From NCBI GenBank assembly GCA_024233135.1, contig JACKPZ010000004.1:186001-250000 (forward strand): 64,000 bases of DNA, written 5' to 3'. Positions 1 to 6,394 of this stretch are shown here, one piece after another (within the stretch, counting starts at the first letter, position 1; every line of letters begins with the position of its first letter). The position numbers and the translations under genes were made by a program. The notes beneath the pieces were generated by a model that was not told the origin of the DNA, did not search any database, and worked only from the letters and a program-made list of their open reading frames with translations. The stretch is from Akkermansiaceae bacterium (GTDB taxonomy: Bacteria > Verrucomicrobiota > Verrucomicrobiia > Verrucomicrobiales > Akkermansiaceae).

Positions 1-614
1 GGGCGGAACGCGGCCTCGGCATGGTCCCCCTCGCCCGCCCATCCGCAGCGGTGCAATGCCTCGATCGCGCGCCCCCGGCCCGGGATCCACAGCCCCTCGC
101 GGACGAGCTGACGGCCGTCCCGCGACATCCCGCGACCCGCCAGCACGCGTTCGGACAGATGCATGCAGCACCAGGCACGCCACGCGCGCCGCTCGCGATC
201 CTCTCCGCTCATCCGGCTGGCGAGATGTTGGAAGTGCCGCACCGGATCGCCGAGAAAGCCGCGGCCACCGTCCGCCGAGCCTTCGAGAATCCAACGCAGC
301 GCGGCATATGGGGGCGGGAAACGAGCCAGGACCGGATCTTCCGCCGGCAGATCCGCCATCCACGCTTTGTTCAACTGGAGGATCGCCTGGGCCGGCTTGC
401 CGGCGAGCCACAGCTCCTGCGCGAGCTGCAGCGCATCCAGATAAAACTCCGCGCCCCGCGTGCGTCCGTGCCGCCGCGTCCGGTCGAACCCGAGCAGCTC
501 GCCCACCTCGGGCAGCCACGGGCACGCGGGCGGCGTCACGGGTTCTTCCATCGCCGGGAGCATCGGACGCCGCGGCGGACCTGTCAGCCCCATTTCCCGC
601 CGCTTCACCGTCAT
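1..614 (-). CDS. Hypothetical protein, N-terminal part (runs off left edge)
   Basis: The frame is open from an ATG at 614 to the window edge with no stop, giving about 204 visible residues. I chose the 614 ATG because AAGGA lies nine bases upstream; in-frame ATGs at 593 and 563 have no such site. The visible protein is soluble-looking, with no signal peptide or membrane segment. It is rich in Trp, Arg and Leu and has the helical stretch EFYLDALQLAQELWLAGKPA near residue 55, which resembles a small helical-repeat domain. It is divergent from the phosphofructokinase gene at 665, leaving only 50 bases between starts, so the two promoters must be compact or overlapping. I do not recognise the family. 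Confidence 0.6.
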   Translation of the reverse strand, partial: MTVKRREMGLTGPPRRPMLPAMEEPVTPPACPWLPEVGELLGFDRTRRHGRTRGAEFYLDALQLAQELWLAGKPAQAILQLNKAWMADLPAEDPVLARFPPPYAALRWILEGSADGGRGFLGDPVRHFQHLASRMSGEDRERRAWRAWCCMHLSERVLAGRGMSRDGRQLVREGLWIPGRGRAIEALHRCGWAGEGDHAEAAFR

Positions 615-664
615 ACGGTTCGGTCCTTGCATCGGGCGGGCGATTTTTCACCCTCCCGTCACCC

Positions 665-1885
665 ATGAGCCGCCTCGAAGGAAAAGCACTCGTCGCCCAA
701 GGGGGCGGCCCCACCCACGTCATCAACCAAAGCGTCGTCGGCGTCGCCCTCGAAGCCCGCCGCCACAGCCGCATCCACGCGCTCTACGGCGCCGTCCACG
801 GCGTGCGCGGCATCATCGAGGAGGATTTCCTCGATCTCACCCGCGAAACCACCCGCAACCTCGACCTTGTCGGCGCCACCCCGTCGTCCGGCCTGCTCTC
901 CACCCGCGACAAACCCGACGCCGAATACTGCGGCAGAATGTTCGAGGTGATGAAGGCCCACGACATCCGCTTCTTCTTCTACGTCGGCGGAAACGACTCG
1001 TCCGACACCGTGCGCATCGTCTCCGAGCACGCCAAGGCCGCCAACTACGACCTCCGCGCCATCCACATCCCCAAGACGATCGACAACGACCTGGAGGAAA
1101 ACGACCACTGCCCCGGCTTCGGCTCCGCCGCGCGGTACGTCGCCAACGCCTTCACCGGAGCCTCGCTCGACAACCGCGCGCTCGGCGGCATCTACATCGG
1201 CATCGTCATGGGCCGCCACGCCGGCTTCCTCACCGCCGCCGCCGCCATGGCCAACACCTACGACGACGACGGCCCGCACCTCATCTATCTGCCCGAGCGC
1301 GCGTTCGATACCGACAAGTTCCTCGCCGACGTCCGGTCGGTCTATCAGAAACACGGCTGCTGCGTCATCGCCGTTTCCGAAGGCATCTCCGACAGCTCCG
1401 GCACGCCGGTCATCACCAAGCTCATGGGCGAGGAACGCGACGCCCACGGCAATGTCCAGCTCTCCGGCACCGGCGCCCTCGGCGACCTGCTCGCCGATAC
1501 CATCAAGGAGAAACTCGGCATCAAACGCGTCCGCGCCGACACCTTCGGCTACCTCCAGCGCTGCCTCATCGGCTCCGCCTCCGATGTCGACCAGGCCGAG
1601 GCCCGCGAGGTCGGCGAGGCCGCCGTGCGCTTCGCCATGCTCGGCGATGCCGACGGCTCCGTCGCCATCCGCCGCCCGGTGCCCGACTACCGCGCCTCCT
1701 ACGACCTCGTCCCGCTCCAGAACGTCGCCGGCAAGACCCGCCACATGCCCGACGCCTTCATCAACGCCGCCGGCAACCACGTCACCCCCGCCTTCCGCGA
1801 CTGGTGCCGCCCGCTGCTCGGCTCGGACATGCCCCAGGCCCACCGCTTCCGCGCCCCCGCCGTGCCGAAGATCCTCAAGGCTTGA
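665..1885 (+). CDS. pfp: 6-phosphofructokinase, probably pyrophosphate-dependent
   Basis: This 406-residue cytoplasmic glycolytic enzyme phosphorylates fructose 6-phosphate. Family motifs are clear: AQGGGPTHVINQS near residue 11, FYVGGNDSSDT around 105-115, PKTIDNDL at 136-143 and GIVMGRHAGF near 180. The Asp in GGND (residue 111) and the Lys in PKTIDND (137) occupy positions where ATP-dependent enzymes have Gly. That pair is the established signature of PPi use. Length fits the short PPi-PFK group. The ATG at 665 is the first Met that fits the family N-terminus; an upstream extension of the frame to 56 is read from the opposite gene. No strong Shine-Dalgarno is visible. A 7-bp hairpin at 1918-1935 follows the stop but lacks a T-run. 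Confidence 0.9.
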   Translation: MSRLEGKALVAQGGGPTHVINQSVVGVALEARRHSRIHALYGAVHGVRGIIEEDFLDLTRETTRNLDLVGATPSSGLLSTRDKPDAEYCGRMFEVMKAHDIRFFFYVGGNDSSDTVRIVSEHAKAANYDLRAIHIPKTIDNDLEENDHCPGFGSAARYVANAFTGASLDNRALGGIYIGIVMGRHAGFLTAAAAMANTYDDDGPHLIYLPERAFDTDKFLADVRSVYQKHGCCVIAVSEGISDSSGTPVITKLMGEERDAHGNVQLSGTGALGDLLADTIKEKLGIKRVRADTFGYLQRCLIGSASDVDQAEAREVGEAAVRFAMLGDADGSVAIRRPVPDYRASYDLVPLQNVAGKTRHMPDAFINAAGNHVTPAFRDWCRPLLGSDMPQAHRFRAPAVPKILKA

Positions 1886-2120
1886 GATCCCGCGGCCGGG
1901 GAGTCGTCCCATTCCAACGCGCCGTCACCGGCGCGCCTACCGATCGGTTCCCGCGTCAATCAAAGCGCATGTGTCGGAGTGCGCCGGCCGCGACGGCGCT
2001 TTCCACGAGGCCCTTCGCCCTGCCTCCGCGGTCCCACCGCACAGGGCCCAACAGTTGTTCCCCGAAGGTGTCGGCCCTGCTGCTGACACGTGCCAGCGCC
2101 AATGCGGAAACCTCATCCCG

Positions 2121-2189
2121 GTAGCGCGATCTGGCTCAGACCGCGGACAATGCGCAGCGTCCCCAGTAGCGCGGTCTGGCTCAGACCGC
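2121..2189. repeat. Two copies of a REP-like palindromic element
   Basis: A 24-base unit occurs at 2121-2144 and 2166-2189 with one difference. In the second copy GCGGTCTG and CAGACCGC form a perfect 8-bp inverted repeat around GCT (2171-2189). Both copies are followed within about 15 bases by GGACAATG. This is the layout of REP or BIME-type interspersed repeats; whether it recurs elsewhere in the genome cannot be seen. Confidence 0.6.
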
Positions 2190-2366
2190 ATGCGAATGCG
2201 TGGACAATGACTGGCTCCAGCCCCCCGCCCCTTCGATCAAGGGAACAACGAAACGAACGAAAAGATCAGAAACGGAAGAGACCCACCACGGAAGCCACCG
2301 AAAACACGCAAAGAACCGCCCTTGATCCCGCCACCAGCATCCCAGATCGCGTGAGGCGCAGCCAAC

Positions 2367-2400
2367 ACGCGACCTTTTACGCGACCTTTTACGCGACCTT
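2367..2400. repeat. 12-bp tandem repeat, 2.8 copies
   Basis: ACGCGACCTTTT is repeated at 2367-2378 and 2379-2390, followed by a partial third copy to 2400. It lies in non-coding DNA and has no evident function. Confidence 0.85.
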
Positions 2401-2699
2401 GCGGCCCGGCTTCCGCGAGGTCGGCACCTCCGCAAGATGGACCGCCTCGTCCTCCGCATCTCATTTCCGGCACCCGGTCTGAGCATGGACCGCTCCACAT
2501 CATCCCGCCTCGTCGCCACCACCTCGCCGCCGGCGGTCCGAACCAGAACCGGAACCGCACCCGCCGCCGCTGATCCCTACCCCACCCGCAGCGGCTGCCC
2601 ATCTTCCCAGCGGGCCGCCGCTCCTGCGCCACTGCTCACTGCTCACTAGGCACTGCCGCCAAAGGCGGCGCAAAACCGCCTCGACACCCCTCCGCCCCT

Positions 2700-2816
2700 T
2701 CGTAACTTCCCCCTCACTCTCTCTCTAGCTCTCTAGATCTGGTGAGGACCTCTCTACATCTAGTGAGCCTCTCTAGATCTGAGAGAGAGAGGTGACTAAT
2801 CAACATACTGTTCGAC
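2700..2816 (+). other. Candidate first attC-like site (attC0), CT/GA-rich
   Basis: The right end is a GTTCGAC box at 2810-2816 that sits like the R' boxes of the better sites downstream, with the first cassette starting at 2811. Upstream are an imperfect inverted repeat (TCACTCTCTCTCT from 2714, paired with GAGAGAGAGAGGTGA ending about 2795) and a TCGTAAC box at 2700-2706. The interior holds three degenerate copies of a roughly 20-base unit starting CTCTCTA (2729, 2749, 2769), with AGATCT palindromes. It could be an attC site, an attI-like end or simply a low-complexity hairpin. Confidence 0.4.
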
Positions 2817-2844
2817 TCAAAATGAGTCCACTTTCCCGGTTGCC

Positions 2845-3244
2845 ATGTGCCTCGTTGCCGTTCTGCTCGTGGTGGGATGTGACTCAATGACTCCCAGATC
2901 AGAAGGTCTGTGATCGAAAGAGCGTCTCAATCGATAAATATCCGGTTTCCGGTCAGCACTTGTGCGAAAACTGGCACTATCGAAGATTGAAAGCGATCGC
3001 AGCAATGGTGGTCTTCGGGCCGGAACCTCTACCTTCGTGGAACATGGAAACACCCACAGGCCTGACGGTTTACGCATACGACTCGGGTATTTCAGGATTA
3101 AGCCGATAGGGGGCTTGCCGACAAGGGAGTTCACTGCACAAACAGCCAATGTTACCCTGAACGGGCTGCCGCAGGTCCCCACAAAGCCGCAACCTCGCGA
3201 ACACTTTGAGGCGAGTCATCATTCCCTACGAAGTCTGGCAATGA
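2845..3244 (+). pseudogene. Decayed cassette gene, lipoprotein-like start
   Basis: The first cassette (2811-3360) opens with an ATG at 2845 encoding MCLVAVLLVVGCDSM, a lipoprotein signal with lipobox LVVGC, but this frame stops at 2913. Coding-like sequence continues in other frames (for example GLTVYAYDSGISGLSR ending near 3110) and finishes as VIIPYEVWQ before a TGA at 3242-3244, just ahead of the attC site. At least two frameshifts are needed to join these pieces. I read this as a broken gene for a small exported protein of unknown function; sequencing error is the alternative. Confidence 0.35.
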
Positions 3245-3269
3245 AGTGTTCCGCTCAGTCCCGAACAAA

Positions 3270-3366
3270 GTCGAACAAGGCATCGCACCGAATGACCGAT
3301 AAGCTCCACAATCGCCAAACCAACCACAGTCAAATCGCCGGTCATCGGTGGATTTGAACGTTCTGC
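3270..3366 (+). other. attC-like recombination site 1
   Basis: Order: R'' box GTCGAAC (3270-3276), arm CACCGAATGACCG (3286-3298), loop, arm CGGTCATCGGTG (3339-3350), R' box GTTCTGC (3360-3366). The arms are exact reverse complements apart from one extra A in the left arm. Such an extrahelical base is the known hallmark that integron integrases use to choose the strand of an attC hairpin. Total length is 97 bases. The next gene starts seven bases after R', as is normal for cassettes. Confidence 0.8.
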
Positions 3367-3372
3367 AAAGAA

Positions 3373-3857
3373 ATGGATTTCGACACCATTAGACCCGTGA
3401 TCTCTGGCCTTGTTGGGGCGGCCATCACTGCAGGATGGCTGGCAGTGAAGTTGTCCGGACGACTTCCACACGCGAATAGTCGCGCCAAACAGAATGAGCT
3501 GGCGGGACGACAGAAGAAGGAGTCGTTCGCATGGCCAATGTTGGATTCGGCATCGGATTGATGACGGGACTGATTATCTATCTTGGAGCCTTATGGACTC
3601 TCGTGACTGGAGAGGTATTGGCTGGATGATGGGGCTATCCGGATCACTTCCGTTGCTGGTCATCCTTCTAGAGCGGTATTGGAGGAGGATGGCAGCAGGT
3701 TCGTTCTGGATTCGCGGCCTATTCCGTCGCCCAGAAGGTTCCCGTCGCCATATTGCTTCCTGTGATGGCGTGTATGACGATAGGTGGGTTCTGGATAGCA
3801 TTTGCCGCTTCACCGAAACCCAAAGCAGAACAATCCGTGCCTCCTAACGGGCCGTAA
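3373..3857 (+). pseudogene. Decayed cassette gene for a small membrane protein
   Basis: The ATG at 3373 follows attC1 directly and reads MDFDTIRPVISGLVGAAITA with a membrane segment, but stops at 3561. A second frame carries MANVGFGIGLMTGLIIYLGA, another membrane segment. The third ends with VAILLPVMACMTIGGFWIAF and stops at 3855-3857 inside the next attC site. All three pieces are hydrophobic and in order, so they look like one polytopic membrane protein of about 160 residues broken by two or three frameshifts. Function unknown. Confidence 0.45.
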
Positions 3858-3921
3858 GTCTTTCAAATTCATCTCATTTTTTCTTTCAACCGCTCCCGTA
3901 GGAGGCACTCAATCGTTCCCA
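3825..3921 (+). other. attC-like recombination site 2
   Basis: Order: R'' GCAGAAC (3825-3831), arm GTGCCTCCTAACGGG (3837-3851), loop, arm CCCGTAGGAGGCAC (3895-3908), R' GTTCCCA (3915-3921). The arms pair perfectly except for one extra A in the left arm, at the same relative place as in sites 1 and 3. Length is 97 bases, identical to site 1. The stop codon of the preceding reading frame lies inside the left arm, a common arrangement in gene cassettes. Confidence 0.85.
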
Positions 3922-3924
3922 AAA

Positions 3925-4359
3925 ATGACCATGGCTTTTCGTATCAGATCGCTTTGGCCACCAGCGTATGCTGCAATCATTGGGGTGTGCCTCAATCGCC
4001 AGTATCAAGACCGGAAGATTGCTGCGCGAATTACTGAGAAACCCGTTTTAGTGATCAGCTTCTTTCCGGAGTCGATGCACGAGAAGGAGCCGATTGTGGA
4101 CATTTCGAGGATCTTCAAGTGGCGCGGCCATTCAGCGAGACTGGGCGCGACAGCGACCAAGTATCGGATTGCAGACGCTGCCGCTATCTCCGACGATTGA
4201 GCGGATGCTTACTTCCACCCAGGTGGCAAAAGCGGTGCCAGATCGACCTTCTCCGGCGTCTTGACGCGGGTTCCTCCAGACGATTATTCTCACAGTGCGT
4301 CAGCGGCGACGAGGCGTTGCCTTCAAGGAACTGATGTAACCGCGCGGATGGCGAGATGA
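3925..4359 (+). pseudogene. Cassette gene with an in-frame stop
   Basis: The ATG at 3925 lies four bases after the R' box of attC2. It opens a 91-codon frame (MTMAFRIRSLWPPAYAAIIG...) with one weak hydrophobic segment and the stretch EKPVLVISFFPE. It ends at a TGA (4198-4200). The same frame stays open beyond that stop for 52 codons, reading STFSGVLTRVPPDDYSHS and ending at 4357-4359, only 36 bases before the next attC site. This suggests one protein of about 144 residues interrupted by a nonsense change, or a genuine 91-residue protein. Family not recognised. Confidence 0.4.
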
Positions 4360-4395
4360 ACGGATTCGATTAGCGAGACCTGAGAAAACCGTCGG

Positions 4396-4493
4396 GCAGA
4401 ACGGAGAAGCCGTGGTGGCAAGCGGCGACAAGCTCGCTGTTCGCTGCGCTCAGGATGCTCGACACCGCCGCTGCCACCGCTCTATCGTCTGCC
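4396..4493 (+). other. attC-like recombination site 3
   Basis: Order: R'' GCAGAAC (4396-4402), arm GTGGTGGCAAGCGGCG (4412-4427), loop, arm CGCCGCTGCCACCGC (4466-4480), R' GTCTGCC (4487-4493). The arms pair along their whole length with one extra A on the left and one G-T pair. Length is 98 bases. R' has GTC where GTT is expected, so recombination here may be impaired. The R'' side shares 20 or more flanking bases with site 4. Confidence 0.8.
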
Positions 4494-4503
4494 AAAAATG
4501 ACC

Positions 4504-4917
4504 ATGCATCAAAGCATCTTGAACCACGCTATTGATTGCTTCGGCCGCGAGCGTTTGGGGGAGGAATCAACGTGACCGCCTATCGACAGAATCGGAATTG
4601 AGGCATGCACGGGACGGATCGTGAGAAGCTATCGTTGGGAAGAGCTGATCCCACGTTTATGGCTGACGGCTATCATTTCGAACTCTATCCTCTCGGATCG
4701 GTATCTCTCAGCGGTGATGACGTAAGAAAGCGGCCAAAGACCGGATGTCTTGATCGCCGCGCTGGTTTTGGAGACTCGTTCTCTCGTGTTTGTAGGCATC
4801 TACTGGCTCCTAGTTCTGGGTGAGCTTGATGCACAGGCGACGCTTATATCGATCATGCTCCTGTTCCGAGGAGCCTTCTATTTCAGTGGCGGCCGATCAG
4901 CATTGGAGCGGCAATAA
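4504..4917 (+). pseudogene. Cassette membrane-protein gene with two in-frame stops
   Basis: The ATG at 4504 is ten bases after attC3. The frame reads MHQSILNHAIDCFGRERL, meets TGA at 4573-4575, continues as a membrane-like segment (ELIPRLWLTAIISNSILSDR), meets TAA at 4723-4725, and then encodes LVFVGIYWLLVLGEL and TLISIMLLFRGAFYF before TAA at 4915-4917. No frameshift is needed, only two nonsense codons, over 138 codons. It looks like a small polytopic membrane protein inactivated by point mutations. Function unknown. Confidence 0.5.
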
Positions 4918-4969
4918 CCTGCTATCTCTCACCCGGCCTCGCGCGCCCACCACCTGAGAGAATCGTCAG

Positions 4970-5069
4970 GCAGAACAAGTCGTGACGCGGCAACAGGCCA
5001 AAATCTTTTCCAATTTCATTTCAATATCCTTCAACCGCCACGCCGGTGGGCGCACATCAAACGTTTCGG
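4970..5069 (+). other. attC-like recombination site 4
   Basis: Order: R'' GCAGAAC (4970-4976), arm GTGACGCGGCAACAGGCC (4982-4999), loop, arm GCCGGTGGGCGCAC (5042-5055), R' GTTTCGG (5063-5069). The arms pair less well than in sites 1-3 (about 70 percent with several unpaired bases), but box positions, spacing and the 100-base length match. Confidence 0.65.
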
Positions 5070-5084
5070 CAGAAAAATCACGCA

Positions 5085-5395
5085 ATGGGCTGCAGTCCCC
5101 TAAAACCAATGGGAACCTTTTTGGGGAAGACCTGGGCATGTATGGTTCCCGCCGCCATCCCTTTCGCGATACTCGAAGGCATGTGGTCAGATCCACGCTG
5201 GCGAGAAGACTGCCCGTGAATTGGATGGATCTCCTTCCGTGTGGATTATCTATGGCGTTTACTTTCTTTGTGATTGGCAGTAGTCTGGATTCGGGTGGGT
5301 GGTTGGCCGGGCACCAGCTAAATCTACGGGATAGATGGTTTCCACCACTGCACACATTCCAGCCCCTTGCATTGCCGAGACCTTCATCCGTCTGA
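5085..5395 (+). pseudogene. Cassette gene(s) for small membrane protein, overlapping frames
   Basis: A 44-codon frame (5085-5219) encodes a hydrophobic segment ACMVPAAIPFAILEGMW. It ends in TGA that overlaps a GTG at 5216 opening a 59-codon frame to 5395 with a second hydrophobic segment LLPCGLSMAFTFFVIGSSL. This may be two tiny translationally coupled genes, or one roughly 100-residue two-helix membrane protein split by a frameshift. The cassette runs from 5064 to 5544. Function unknown. Confidence 0.4.
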
Positions 5396-5425
5396 TATTG
5401 CCAAGCGTAGCGCGAATACAAACAA

Positions 5426-5550
5426 GCCGAACAAGTGCGCGGCACGACAACCGCCCTCGAACCCGCTCCGATTTTCAACGTGGATACAACCCTCAATCCA
5501 AAGTCAACGCGCGGATGCCGTCAGGCGGTTTGTGTGCTTTGACGTTTTCG
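5426..5550 (+). other. attC-like recombination site 5
   Basis: Order: R'' GCCGAAC (5426-5432), arm GCACGACAACCGCC (5442-5455), long loop, arm GGCGGTTTGTGTGC (5524-5537), R' GTTTTCG (5544-5550). The arms pair with about two irregular positions. At 125 bases it is longer than sites 1-4 because of its loop. A new ATG follows at 5558. Confidence 0.7.
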
Positions 5551-5557
5551 CCATTAA

Positions 5558-5932
5558 ATGATCTCATTGACGACGGTTCTGTTGCTGTTGATGGCATTAG
5601 GCGCAGTGTGGGCCTTTGATTGACCTCTTTTTCGGCGGAAGGGGCTCACTAAGGAGCTGCGCCGGTGGTTTGCGTTCCAAGCATGGAGATTACGTTGAGA
5701 TCGACTTGCCTTCGAACCTTGCCACAGCAGTTGCGAATGGACTGATCGGGGTTGGGTCTGAAGTCGTCATACGAGTGAGTGAGGACGGCATGAGGGGTCG
5801 CAAGATTCGCGATTTCTCCAGATCCTGCGGAAGCCGATTGGAACCCATCTGAAGGTGATAAGATTGGACCCGCAGACGCTTCAGTTGCTGCCGGTAAATG
5901 ACCCCTTGCTTGAGCAGGAGAACAAAGGCGAA
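5558..5932 (+). pseudogene. Decayed cassette gene, exported or membrane protein
   Basis: The ATG at 5558 opens MISLTTVLLLLMALGAVWAFD, a strong signal or membrane segment, then TGA at 5621. Coding-like pieces continue in other frames: VEIDLPSNLATAVANGLIG and then RFLQILRKPIGTHLKVIRLD, which runs up to the intron boundary at 5933. At least two frameshifts separate them. The last codons are replaced by intron sequence. A GGAGAAC box followed by AAAG near 5917-5927 could be the R'' side of the cassette's own attC site, cut by the intron. Family not recognised. Confidence 0.4.
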
Positions 5933-5939
5933 TCGGGTC

Positions 5940-6003
5940 CCGGGGAGTAGTTAGCTCCCCGGTCCCACACCACCCTGCGTACGGCTCCGTACAGGGCGGT
6001 TCC
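5940..6003 (-). ncRNA. Group II intron domains V and VI
   Basis: Domain V-like: on the minus strand ACCGCCCTG pairs with CAGGGTGGT, enclosing TACG-GAGC-CGTA with a two-base CG bulge (6003 down to about 5964). Domain VI-like: CCGGGGAG/CTCCCCGG hairpin (5962-5940), followed by the intron end. These are structures without upstream catalytic domains, so the element cannot splice alone. Confidence 0.65.
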
Positions 6004-6005
6004 AA

Positions 6006-6182
6006 TCAGACTCGGGCCGCTGGCCCGTAGTGAAGAACCATCCAGATGGCTCTCATGTCCGGAACTCCTTGTTCCTCCAACCAACGGTTGTTCAGCGCGA
6101 ATCGCACAATCTCGGTCTGGCTCATCCGCCAGTAGCCCTTGCGGCTCCGCGATGCCATGTGCACAAGGTCGACGCCGGACAT
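6006..6182 (-). pseudogene. Group II intron reverse transcriptase/maturase, C-terminal fragment
   Basis: The frame reads SRKGYWRMSQTEIVRFALNN then RWLEEQGVPDMRAIWMVLHY and ends ...AARV with TGA at 6006-6008, directly before domain V. The motif SRKG-WRMS...LNN-WL..QG is the conserved C-terminal end of group II intron-encoded proteins. Reverse transcriptase and maturase domains are absent, so it is inactive. Confidence 0.75.
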
Positions 6183-6388
6183 GGAATCCTTCTCATTACG
6201 ACAACATTGAGTGTCTCCTTGATCTTCTTGGCTTGGTTTCTCTTGGGCATCGTCATGCCATGGATTCCAGGCGCACCGTCATTGCTTTCCCACCCATGAA
6301 GAGATCAAACGAAGCCTGTGGATTCGTACGACGGGCGTCTTTTACGTAGCTTCTTGCCTTCGCCTTCGCAACCGGATAGTCGTTCGCC
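6183..6388 (+). other. Cassette remnant and probable R' end of a damaged attC site
   Basis: On the plus strand a frame reads ILLITTTLSVSLIFLAWFLL and stops at 6297-6299, a lone membrane segment from a lost gene. A GTTCGCC box at 6382-6388 lies seven bases before the ATG of the next gene, matching the R' boxes upstream. A convincing paired left arm is not visible. AAGGCGAA near 5925-5932 and TTCGCCTT near 6359-6366 are complementary across the intron remnant, so the site may have been split. Confidence 0.35.
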
Positions 6389-6394
6389 CAACCA

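Larger units (their letters stand above)
1886..2699. other. Non-coding stretch between pfp and the cassette array
   Basis: I find no credible gene in either strand here: open frames are short, Arg/Ser/Pro-rich and lack family features. It contains a 7-bp hairpin (1918-1924 with 1929-1935), two copies of a palindromic element (2121-2189), a short tandem repeat (2367-2400) and a GCCGCC/GGCGGC hairpin (2655-2669). If the downstream array had its own integrase, the gene would be expected about here; none is present. Confidence 0.6.
5933..6182 (-). mobile_element. 3' remnant of a group II intron
   Basis: Read on the minus strand, the segment holds the last 58 residues of an intron reverse transcriptase/maturase, then a domain V-like hairpin, a domain VI-like hairpin and a CCCGAT 3' end at 5933. 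This is the fixed order at the 3' end of bacterial group II introns. Everything upstream in the intron (domain I, most of the protein) is missing; homology stops around 6182. The intron is antisense to the cassette genes. That is the orientation reported for introns that invade attC sites (group IIC-attC), although I cannot assign the class from this fragment. Confidence 0.75.

Noticed and set aside
659..1912. A 417-codon open frame antisense to the phosphofructokinase gene
   Set aside because: The plus strand encodes a complete PPi-PFK with all motifs. The antisense product is Gly/Val/Ala/Asp-rich without features, as expected from high GC codon positions.
1886..2699. Integron integrase gene or attI site upstream of the array
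   Set aside because: No tyrosine-recombinase motifs were found in any frame; only short repeats are present.
4605..4823. A 72-codon plus-strand frame inside the fourth cassette as the real gene
   Set aside because: The overlapping frame from 4504 gives coherent membrane segments and ends just before attC4, at the cost of two stops; the 72-codon product looks random.
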